A stretch of 5,486 nt of DNA from JADFQT01 sp047516825 (GTDB taxonomy: Bacteria > Chloroflexota > Dehalococcoidia > Lucifugimonadales > UBA3495), in NCBI GenBank assembly GCA_047516825.1, contig JAKZUA010000066.1:1-5486 (forward strand), read 5' to 3'. A model generated the notes under the pieces. It was given only the letters and a program-made list of their open reading frames with translations. It had not been told where the DNA came from and did not search any database. How positions within the stretch are numbered: position 1 is the first letter of the stretch; each line of letters starts with the position of its first letter. The translations under genes and the position numbers were made by a program. Of this stretch, positions 1-5,486 are shown in pieces.

Positions 1-149
1 AACTCCTCCAGGGTGCGGTGAAAGGGTAGATGGGCCAGCCGAGTGCGGATCTTGAGGTACCGTTCCCGCCGAGCGGCCGCTTCAATGCCCAACAGGTCCG
101 AAAGCACCTCTGGGTAGGAGAGCTTCTTCTGTGCTGCCAGGCCGACCTT
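1..149 (-). pseudogene. istB: IS21-family helper ATPase IstB, fragment (5' end lost, 3' end off window)
   Basis: IstB is the AAA+ ATPase that assists the IstA transposase of IS21-family elements. The reading frame opens right after an in-frame TAG at 150-152 and runs off the left edge, giving about 49 residues. It contains LSYPEVLSDLLGIEAAARRE, then RTRLAHLPFHRTLEEF. This matches the N-terminal helical region of IstB as I know it: a 'LSY-E-L--LL--E---RRE' helix, then the 'R-LA-LP--KTLE-F' lead-in to the ATPase core. About 30-40 N-terminal residues normally precede it. None are visible in any of the three frames between 218 and 150, and there is no ATG in the open stretch. No istA lies upstream; the permease gene does. 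I therefore read it as a decayed or deletion-truncated remnant. Whether the ATPase core survives beyond the edge cannot be seen. The family call is fairly sure; pseudogene status is an inference from the missing start and missing istA. Confidence 0.75.
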
Positions 150-218
150 CTAGTGGTTATGCTCGGTGCTGCGGCCACAGCAAACCTGCTCTATTACCCG
201 GTTCCCATCCTGGCCCGG

Positions 219-1136
219 TTACTCGAACCTGATCCTGGGATTGACGTAAGCGTAGAGAATGTCTACCACCAAGGCGGTGACAATGTAAAAGAACCCGGCG
301 GCCAATACAGTGGCCTGGACGATGGGGAAATCCCGCTGGTTGATGCCCTGGAGCATCAGCCGCCCGATGCCGGGCCAGGCGAAGACTACCTCAATGGCCA
401 CCGAGCCGTTGAGCAAGCCCGCCAGGGTCAGGCCGGAGAAGGTTAGCACCGGTATGACGGCGTTCTTCAGCGCGTGCTTGTAGATTACCAAATTCTCGCC
501 CAAGCCCTTGATTCGCGCAAACTTTACGTACTCGCTGTCGAGCACCTCCAGCATGCTGGAGCGGGACAGGCGCAACACCCCGGCCATGCTACTCCACGAG
601 AGCACGAAAGCGGGCAGAATGAGGTGGTCGAAACCACCGCGGCCAAAGGTTGGCAACCAGCCTAAGATAGCTCCGAAGACCAGAATGAGCATGATGGCGA
701 TCCAGAAACTGGGGGCCGCAATGCCCGCCACGGCGAAGAACTTGCCAAATTGATCCAATATCGAGTCCCGTTTTACCGCCGACAAAATCCCCAGGGGTAT
801 GCCCACTATAACGGTTAGAACGAAGGCAACCCCGGCGAGCTGCAAGGTGGCGGGGAACCGCTGGAGGAGTATATCCCGTGCTGGACGATGCATCATGTGG
901 GAATCGCCAAATTGGCCCCGGACAATGTTGCCCAGGAACAGCACGTACTGTGTGGTAAGGGGCTTATCCAGGCCCATCTGTTTCTTCAGCAGTTCATATT
1001 CCACCTGCCCATCGTCGGGCCCCAACAAGTAGGACGCCGGATCGCCCGTCAGGTGAACGCTCAAGAAAACCGCCAGGCTGAGGATCAGCAGGGTGATTAT
1101 CGCCTGAAATATCCGTATAACAATGTAGCGCTGCAT
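219..1136 (-). CDS. ABC transporter permease, DppB/OppB type
   Basis: This is an inner-membrane permease subunit of an oligopeptide/dipeptide/nickel-class ABC importer. It forms half of the translocation channel and couples to an ATPase through a cytoplasmic loop. The 305 residues fit the family. The N-terminus MQRYIVIRIFQ leads into TM1 (about 9-29), followed by the periplasmic GDPA motif (31-34) and a loop with QMGLDKPL. Further segments lie at about 97-120, 133-156, 171-188, 231-252 and 274-296. The EAA coupling loop is at 202-230 (EYVKFARIKGLGE... HALKNAVIP), and the family signature FAWPGIGRL is at 252-260. The ATG at 1136 is chosen because it has a GGTGG ribosome site just upstream and gives the standard N-terminus. 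The 15-residue GTG extension to 1181 would start inside a stem-loop. The gene follows the binding-protein gene on the same strand after 130 bp. No DppC-type partner follows; an istB remnant does. The family is certain; the substrate is unknown. Confidence 0.95.
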   Translation of the reverse strand: MQRYIVIRIFQAIITLLILSLAVFLSVHLTGDPASYLLGPDDGQVEYELLKKQMGLDKPLTTQYVLFLGNIVRGQFGDSHMMHRPARDILLQRFPATLQLAGVAFVLTVIVGIPLGILSAVKRDSILDQFGKFFAVAGIAAPSFWIAIMLILVFGAILGWLPTFGRGGFDHLILPAFVLSWSSMAGVLRLSRSSMLEVLDSEYVKFARIKGLGENLVIYKHALKNAVIPVLTFSGLTLAGLLNGSVAIEVVFAWPGIGRLMLQGINQRDFPIVQATVLAAGFFYIVTALVVDILYAYVNPRIRFE

Positions 1137-1174
1137 GGGCCACCTACGTGCAGAATGCCAGCCGGTATACTTAG

Positions 1175-1211
1175 GCCCCACCCTCTTCCGTTTTTGGCCG
1201 GAGGGTGGGGC
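1175..1211 (-). promoter_or_regulatory. Intercistronic stem-loop between binding-protein and permease genes
   Basis: Perfect 11-bp inverted arms, GCCCCACCCTC (1175-1185) and GAGGGTGGGGC (1201-1211), enclose a 15-nt loop. The stem is very GC-rich. On the minus-strand transcript it lies 55 nt after the binding-protein stop and about 39 nt before the permease ATG. No T-tract follows on either strand, so it is a poor intrinsic terminator. In binding-protein operons such hairpins are known to protect the upstream message from 3' decay, giving more binding protein than permease. That role here is inferred. Confidence 0.6.
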
Positions 1212-1266
1212 TTGACAGGACCTAGGCTATATACAACCCGGTAATGGCAAGGTTGCGCGCCAATAT

Positions 1267-3015
1267 CTACTTCAGGGTTATAGTGTGCAGGCCCGAGGGA
1301 TACAACGCCAGCGGTAAGGGCTCCCAGGTCAGAACCCGGGGCCCCACTCCCCAGGGAATATTGATATACCCAACGGGTGTGTAATAAGCCTCCTCCCGCA
1401 ACCGCAGGTAGGTGCTATTAAGCACTTTCTCACGCTCTACTGGATCGAATACGCCCATGGTTTCTTGCGTCAGGGCAAACAACTCGGGGTCCTGATGCGC
1501 CGGATTAAATCGCTCTGGGTTACCGTACAAACTCCGCAGATGCGACGACCCATCCAATCTGGCCTCGTCATCCGCCCACCGGATCTGGCCGTCGAGCTGG
1601 TCGGTTGTCTTGAGGAGCTTGCCCAAGGCCACTTTGTCACCCACCCTTACCTCTGTATCGATCCCCAGCTCCCTCTTCCAGAACTCGGCGGCCAGTTGTG
1701 CCGACTCCGGCATCATGGGCATCGATACTGACACCCAGGTGTTGATGATCAGCTTGCCGAAGTCTTTCCCCGAAGGATTGTCTGGATTCTTAAAGCCGGC
1801 CTCGGTCAGTAGTTGCCGGGCCTTGGCGGGATCGAATGGGTGGGGGTCCAGCTCCGGGCTGTACCCAATGGTGCTGGGGGTGGCGGCCCACCACCCTTTT
1901 ATCTGCATCACCTCAGGCCCACCGAAGAGTTGGTCCCGCATCAGTTCTTTGTCAAGGGCGTAGGAGAGGGCCTGGCGCACCCGTATATCGCTGCAGGGGA
2001 ACTCGGCCTTCCAGCACCCGATCAGGCGAACATAGAATACCACTCCTTCCTGACCAAATATCAGGCGGCCGCCCCCGGCTTCTATCTGCTCGCGAGCAGC
2101 TAGGGTGACAGGACCGACGTCGGCCTCGCCGGCCCGTAAAGCCGCCACCCGGGTAGCTTCTTCGGGTACGAGCCGCAGGTCCATTTCCGAAAAATTCACC
2201 CTTCTTTCTTCGGCGTAATAGTCGGCGAAGCGCTCCAAGGTCATGGAGTCCACCGGAACGTGGTTGGTCAGCTTAAACAGGCCAGCGCCGATGGGGTTGC
2301 GGTCGTAAGCCTTCTCCGCCTCCACATCGTGCAAAGCCTCCCTCTTGGGTAGGATGACGCCGAACCAACTAGATTCCGCTTCCGAATAGTTTATAGGGAA
2401 GTCGGGGATGGGGACCTCGCTGGTCACACTGATCTGGTTGGGCCCGGTCTGCTCGATCCGGTTGATTAACCTGGACATGGCGTTGGATTTCGAAGACTGA
2501 GACCAATCAGGAGCCTGGGGATCCAACAAACGTTGAAGGTTCCACAAGACATCCTCCGCCTCTAAATCCGTCCCGTCGTGCCATTTGATCCCCTCCCTTA
2601 CGGTCAGTGTCCAGGTCAGGCCATCACTGGACAGCTCCCAATCGGTGAGGATGCCGGGAATGATTACTCTGCTCCCCTCCTCGACGTCGGAGGAGATGAG
2701 GTGTGCGTGGATTAGCCGGCCGTAGTCGTGGCTCGAGGATGAAGAGAAGGCCGGGTCGAACCGTTCGTTGCCAAAACCGGTCATCAACCAGGTTAATTTG
2801 CCTGGGTGGACCTCCATCATCGCTTCTGCAGGTTCTGACATAACCTCAGGGACAGCGGTGGGCGCACTGCCACTCGCAGTTGGCACCGGCGCTGATGTGT
2901 CTGGAGCCGTTGCCTCGGGTGCGGCCGCGGAGCCGCAGGCCATGGCGAATAGCAGGATCAGCAACAATGCGGTGAATGAGAACGCCCAAGACTTTTTGGA
3001 CCCTTTGTTTACCAT
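1267..3015 (-). CDS. ABC transporter substrate-binding lipoprotein, SBP_bac_5 (peptide/nickel) family
   Basis: This is the extracytoplasmic receptor of a peptide/nickel-class ABC importer. It is 582 residues long, within the family range. The ATG at 3015 follows a GGGAGG ribosome site (3023-3028) with a 7-nt spacer. Residues 1-26 form a signal peptide (basic KGSKK, then a hydrophobic run 11-24) ending at AMAC, so Cys27 is the likely lipidated residue. The box has Ala rather than the usual Leu at -3. Residues 28 to about 70 form an Ala/Pro/Thr/Ser/Val linker holding the domain away from the membrane. The binding domain starts near 73 (KLTWLM, then FDPAF). It carries the family signature around 121-160 (ILTDWELSSDGLTWTLTVRE, then GIKWHDG and DVLWNLQRL), and a later VRQALSYALDKELM segment. 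It precedes its permease in what looks like one operon. A promoter candidate lies about 600 bp upstream. The ligand cannot be read from sequence; many relatives bind solutes other than peptides. Confidence 0.95.
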   Translation of the reverse strand: MVNKGSKKSWAFSFTALLLILLFAMACGSAAAPEATAPDTSAPVPTASGSAPTAVPEVMSEPAEAMMEVHPGKLTWLMTGFGNERFDPAFSSSSSHDYGRLIHAHLISSDVEEGSRVIIPGILTDWELSSDGLTWTLTVREGIKWHDGTDLEAEDVLWNLQRLLDPQAPDWSQSSKSNAMSRLINRIEQTGPNQISVTSEVPIPDFPINYSEAESSWFGVILPKREALHDVEAEKAYDRNPIGAGLFKLTNHVPVDSMTLERFADYYAEERRVNFSEMDLRLVPEEATRVAALRAGEADVGPVTLAAREQIEAGGGRLIFGQEGVVFYVRLIGCWKAEFPCSDIRVRQALSYALDKELMRDQLFGGPEVMQIKGWWAATPSTIGYSPELDPHPFDPAKARQLLTEAGFKNPDNPSGKDFGKLIINTWVSVSMPMMPESAQLAAEFWKRELGIDTEVRVGDKVALGKLLKTTDQLDGQIRWADDEARLDGSSHLRSLYGNPERFNPAHQDPELFALTQETMGVFDPVEREKVLNSTYLRLREEAYYTPVGYINIPWGVGPRVLTWEPLPLALYPSGLHTITLK

Positions 3016-3504
3016 AATTCAACCTCCCTAAAATTCCTAATCAGACTTGTCCCGATTTTTCTGGTATCCCTACGTATCAATGGCAAGGAGGACCATACGA
3101 ATGACGGGTCGACCGTCGTTACCCGGCGAGGAGATGGGATGGTCCCGGCTCCTGTGGAGGTGAGTGCTTCGATTCTTGGCGCCATAGCTGGTTCAGGGCA
3201 CCGCAGTAGGTCCAAACAGAAAAGCGCATCCTGGCTCTGAACCTGACCGACGGAGTACCATCCCATAGGCTGTCGCCGGGGAAAAGTCCGTCGATAGTGC
3301 TCAGTCCGAGGGTGCCTTCGACGGGGTGTACTAAGATGTTTCTGGGACGCGTTAACATCACGTTCCTTTGGGCGGCCTCAGGTGCTTGGTTTGGGAGAAT
3401 GATTCACCTGGAGCCGATCTGTTTAGCTGCGTAATGAGCCAGCTATTTAGCTACCCCCGCCCCTTGCCTCTGTTCCCGCCGCACCGGTAAAAAGTGCGCC
3501 TAGT

Positions 3505-3529
3505 GTTTACGGCGTTAATCGACGTTAAC
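3505..3529. repeat. Three GTTWAY direct repeats about one helical turn apart
   Basis: GTTTAC (3505-3510), GTTAAT (3514-3519) and GTTAAC (3524-3529) lie in tandem with 9- and 10-bp steps. The last two share the core CGTTAA at exactly 10-bp spacing (3513-3518 and 3523-3528), with TCGA between them. Another CGTTAA occurs at 3350-3355. Phased direct repeats of this kind are typical binding sites for OmpR/PhoB-type response regulators. That is the reason for listing it, but no regulator is in the window, and three short AT-rich words can occur by chance. Confidence 0.3.
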
Positions 3530-3631
3530 CTGACCATTCGCAAAGGAGTTCGTCACCTAAATGGCGTGATCAATACTGAGCGATTTATCAATTACCTATT
3601 TGGCAATGTATTCTGGTTGAGAAGTGCGGGT

Positions 3632-3661
3632 AATATATCTCACCAATCCTAGTAGTGTCAA
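3632..3661 (-). promoter_or_regulatory. Sigma70-type promoter candidate for the transporter genes
   Basis: Read on the minus strand, a perfect -35 hexamer TTGACA (3656-3661) is followed after 18 bp by TATATT (3632-3637), a 5/6 match to TATAAT. Transcription would start near 3625 and run toward the binding-protein gene, giving a leader of about 610 nt. The site lies 152 bp beyond the MmgE/PrpD stop codon. It would therefore let the transporter pair be expressed separately from that gene. I see no closer promoter of equal quality upstream of 3015. Confidence 0.5.
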
Positions 3662-3812
3662 CCTTTGGAAAGTTTAAGATCCTTAAGGCTGTTACCGACT
3701 CGACTGACTACCGGCAGGTTGAAGACGGAATAGGGGTGATCAAGGCCTGCATCTCGGTTACCCATGGTCGCTACTCTTGTTACCAGCTTGAAAGGCCTTT
3801 ATCGAGGCTAAT

Positions 3813-5207
3813 CTATGCTTGGACCTCGTCGATATGGGCCTCAGGAAGCTCCAATCGGACCATAACCTCGGCCACGTTGCTCACCCTATCCAGCCGTTGC
3901 AGTACCTGAGCAAGTTCCCTAACTTTTTCTTCTCCAGCCCGCAGGCCCACGAGATAGGAGAACTTGGCATCCAGCTCTGCCTCGGTCATCTGCCGGTCCT
4001 CGCTCTCCTTGTTCAGCTTTCTACCATCCTTGGTTATGACGGTTACCCCCGCGTAGAAACGGTCTTCCAACCCAGCCCAGACGCTCCTAGCGGAGATTTT
4101 AACCCGTTCCCGCATGGCGCTGAACTCGGAAGTGTTGGAAAACTTTTCGTCATGAGCCTCACGTAACCCCATCCCGCCATGCAGCGCGGCCAAGGCCAGC
4201 ACCTCCCGGCCAGAATGGGAGAGGCTGGTATTAGAATGGCGGACACTGCTGGTAAGGCCCTCATCACGCCTGGGCACAACCTCCGTCTGGATTTCAGCTA
4301 TGTCCGCAGCACTTAAGCCGTTCTTGGACATCAGCTCAAGAAGAACTAGCCTGGCGACATGGTAGACCCCGCCCGCATTGTGCCTCTTGAAGATCAAACC
4401 CGTGATGCCGTACTCTTCGCCAAGTCCCCTCAGAAACTCAGGGCCCGGATCACGAATACCCAGGCGGCTATGGAAGAAGCTCGGCGCCCCGTCAAAGATG
4501 TCTCTCGGAGCATCATAACCGGCTTTGGCCATCAGCGCGGCGGCCACTCCATTTCTGGCGCCCACTCCACCACGCAAGAAAGACGCGGTCATGTGCGCCG
4601 TTTCTCCGGCATAGGCAGCAATGTTGCAGGACATATGAGCTGCCACACCAAGGGCTACTTCCAGCCGGTCTAGCGGCAGCCCTAAGGAAATTCCGGCCGC
4701 GACAGTTGCTCCCATAGTGTTGCCTGCATCCACCGGACCAAAAGCTTTTCCAGTTTCCCTTTCCACCTGGGTGGCTACCCTAACCAATCTCTTCGACAAT
4801 TCATATCCCAGAACCACTCCTCGCAGTACCTCTGGTCCAGGGGCTCCCACGAGTTGGCCTGATGCCAGAGCCCCAGCCATAACCGCAGCCAAAATATGGG
4901 TCCCCCGACCATCACCGTCGTGGGCATCCATCTCATCACCGTGCCCCAGGGTGCCGTTGACCTGGGCGGCATTTAATGCCGAGGTACGCATCGGGAAGCC
5001 TATCATGGTACAGTCCGGAGATCCTCCGACCAGGTTAGAAAAATCTACCATTCGGTGGGCTGAAGGTAGCATAGAGCAAGCCAGATTGCAGCCAATGCCA
5101 TCGTACAGCGCCAACAAAGTCATCTGCCTCACCTCGGAGGGTATGTCCTCGAATCTGGTGGCGTACATCCAGTTGAGAATGCTCTTTGTCGAGCTGAGCT
5201 CCGCCAT
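3813..5207 (-). CDS. MmgE/PrpD family protein
   Basis: The family includes 2-methylcitrate dehydratase (PrpD), cis-aconitate decarboxylase and many uncharacterised members acting on small carboxylic acids. The 464 residues match its usual length. The all-helical domain has NGTLGHGDEMDAHD at 84-97, corresponding to the family 'NGT--HALDFDDTH' block, then GTH at 102-104 where the family has its 'HPS/HPG' histidine. GNTMGATVAAGISLGL follows at 162-177. The 'KRLHAG-AA-NG' block appears as SFLRGGVGARNG (209-220), so its usual lysine is not evident. FK at 273-274 matches the second conserved lysine block, and HVARL at 283-287 follows it. The C-terminal lid has the expected VTVITKDGRKL (388-398) and TEAELDAKF (408-416). 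The ATG at 5207 has GGAGG (5215-5219) 7 nt upstream. The gene is likely monocistronic or weakly linked to the transporter 797 bp downstream. The family is sure; the reaction is unknown, and it should not be named prpD. Confidence 0.93.
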   Translation of the reverse strand: MAELSSTKSILNWMYATRFEDIPSEVRQMTLLALYDGIGCNLACSMLPSAHRMVDFSNLVGGSPDCTMIGFPMRTSALNAAQVNGTLGHGDEMDAHDGDGRGTHILAAVMAGALASGQLVGAPGPEVLRGVVLGYELSKRLVRVATQVERETGKAFGPVDAGNTMGATVAAGISLGLPLDRLEVALGVAAHMSCNIAAYAGETAHMTASFLRGGVGARNGVAAALMAKAGYDAPRDIFDGAPSFFHSRLGIRDPGPEFLRGLGEEYGITGLIFKRHNAGGVYHVARLVLLELMSKNGLSAADIAEIQTEVVPRRDEGLTSSVRHSNTSLSHSGREVLALAALHGGMGLREAHDEKFSNTSEFSAMRERVKISARSVWAGLEDRFYAGVTVITKDGRKLNKESEDRQMTEAELDAKFSYLVGLRAGEEKVRELAQVLQRLDRVSNVAEVMVRLELPEAHIDEVQA

Positions 5208-5353
5208 CGCGTTGCCTCCAAATGAAAAAGGGTGTTTAGGCCTACCGCAACCATATGAATAGCAACATGGTCAGTGGCAGTTAGCGAGTATCGACCCGAC
5301 CGTAACACTAATCTGGCGGATCTACCAGGTGGTGGCGAGGACAGGCCAGGGCC

Positions 5354-5381
5354 TTTTCATTTTCTCAAAATAGTATAAAAT
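5354..5381 (+). promoter_or_regulatory. Promoter candidate for the ISAs1-like transposase
   Basis: TTTTCA (5354-5359, a 4/6 match to TTGACA) and TAAAAT (5376-5381, 5/6 to TATAAT) are separated by 16 bp inside an AT-rich stretch. The transposase start codon follows about 27 bp later. This is a weak promoter, as is usual for a transposase gene. Confidence 0.35.
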
Positions 5382-5408
5382 TATTACCAGTTTAAGCGGG
5401 AGGGGAGG

Positions 5409-5486
5409 ATGATGACTTTGAGAGAAGCGCTGGATTTGGTGCCTGACTTCCGGAGTAGCCAAGGGCGACGCCACTCTTTGGGGGCG
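5409..5486 (+). CDS. ISAs1-family transposase, N-terminal fragment
   Basis: This is the first 26 codons of a DDE transposase, cut by the window edge. The peptide MMTLREALDLVPDFRSSQGR followed by RHSLGA matches the start of the DDE_Tnp_1-associated N-terminal domain of ISAs1 / H-repeat transposases. The family pattern there is 'L---L--IPDPR---GRRY-L--IL'. Two consecutive ATG codons (5409 and 5412) are preceded by GGGAGG at 5398-5403 and a second GGGGAGG directly abutting the first ATG. 5409 is taken because the farther site has a 5-nt spacer to it, but 5412 is equally possible. The catalytic DDE residues are off window, so whether the gene is intact is unknown. It is divergent from the MmgE/PrpD gene, whose start is 201 bp away. 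Confidence 0.8.
   Translation, partial: MMTLREALDLVPDFRSSQGRRHSLGA

Larger units (their letters stand above)
3016..3812. other. 797-bp intergenic region without a convincing gene
   Basis: This lies between the stop of the MmgE/PrpD gene and the start of the binding-protein gene. I read all six frames and see no protein family, no tRNA-like TPsiC/anticodon arrangement and no intrinsic terminator with a T-tract. It contains the minus-strand promoter candidate at 3632-3661 and the GTTWAY repeat cluster at 3505-3529. A small palindrome AGCTATTTAGCT sits at 3441-3452. The longest minus-strand frame is an 80-codon GTG-start ORF (3119-3361) with AAAGGA about 5 nt upstream. I do not recognise its product. 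Most of the stretch from about 3625 to 3016 would be the untranslated leader of the transporter message if the promoter is right. Base composition shifts from AT-richer (about 3540-3720) to GC-richer nearer the binding-protein gene. Confidence 0.6.
5347..5486 (+). mobile_element. ISAs1-family insertion sequence, left end (continues off window)
   Basis: The partial transposase at 5409 marks an ISAs1-type element running rightward out of the window. A likely left terminus is at 5347, where the sequence begins CAGGGCCTTTTCATTTTC. ISAs1-family ends commonly start with CAGGG, and 62 bp from the end to the start codon is a normal distance. From 5347 the composition turns AT-rich, unlike the flank. 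The bases just outside (5339-5346, GGACAGGC) would be the target duplicate if the element makes 8-bp repeats. The right end is not visible, so neither the inverted repeat nor the duplication can be confirmed. Confidence 0.6.

Noticed and set aside
1137..1181. Upstream extension of the permease to a GTG at 1181
   Set aside because: The extra 15 residues would begin inside the 1175-1211 stem-loop. The ATG at 1136 has its own ribosome site and gives the usual DppB N-terminus.
1212..1233. Plus-strand TTGACA followed by TATATA as a promoter between receptor and permease genes
   Set aside because: The hexamers are only about 11-12 bp apart, too close for a sigma70 promoter, and no plus-strand gene follows.
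3101..3163. A 20-codon plus-strand ORF preceded by an exact AAGGAGG at 3085-3091
   Set aside because: The ribosome site is good, but the peptide is very short, no promoter is evident and nothing follows it. It is antisense to the predicted leader and probably fortuitous.
3658..3765. A 35-codon minus-strand ORF just after the MmgE/PrpD stop
   Set aside because: It has no good ribosome site and no recognisable product. Its stop codon overlaps the -35 hexamer of the promoter candidate, and its length is easily reached by chance.
3691..3784. Three GTTACC words (3691, 3757, 3779) as an operator array
   Set aside because: The spacing is irregular, the words are short and there is no symmetry or phasing, so chance is the simpler explanation.
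1..5486. CRISPR array, tRNA/rRNA genes, toxin-antitoxin pair or defence genes
   Set aside because: No regularly spaced repeats, cloverleaf-compatible segments or recognisable defence proteins were found on either strand.

Overview
The window carries three complete minus-strand genes, bounded on both sides by insertion-sequence material. From high to low coordinate, which is the direction of transcription, they are a MmgE/PrpD-family protein (3813-5207), a 582-residue extracytoplasmic solute-binding lipoprotein of the oligopeptide/nickel ABC class (1267-3015), and its DppB-type inner-membrane permease (219-1136). The right edge opens a plus-strand ISAs1-family transposase (from 5409). The left edge holds a minus-strand remnant of an IS21-type istB gene (1-149).

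Organism: a bacterium of moderately high GC. The binding protein has a lipoprotein cysteine followed by a long Ala/Pro/Thr/Ser/Val linker and then a family-5 binding domain. Together with a MmgE/PrpD protein next to peptide-type ABC transport, this resembles what I know of Chloroflexota, especially SAR202/Dehalococcoidia-like lineages. That is an inference from style, not a phylogenetic result.

Layout: 1-218 is a broken istB piece directly downstream of the permease, where a DppC-type second permease would be expected. Between the permease and the binding protein is a 130-bp gap with a strong 11-bp-arm stem-loop. Between the binding protein and the MmgE/PrpD gene is a 797-bp gap with no convincing gene. 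It does hold a good sigma70-type minus-strand promoter (TTGACA, 18 bp, TATATT) and a cluster of GTTWAY direct repeats about one helical turn apart. This predicts a separate transporter transcript with a leader of about 600 nt. Upstream of the MmgE/PrpD gene, 139 bp of ordinary intergenic sequence leads to the probable left end of the ISAs1-like element near 5347.

How the parts work together: the binding protein captures a peptide or other small solute outside the membrane and hands it to a permease, which would need a second permease and ATPase subunits that are not in this window. The MmgE/PrpD protein may act on an imported or related carboxylate, but nothing here fixes the substrate. I see no strong evidence for a new defence or mobile system. 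The items most worth a second look are the operon break at the istB remnant, the long leader with its repeat cluster, and the altered active-site region of the MmgE/PrpD protein.
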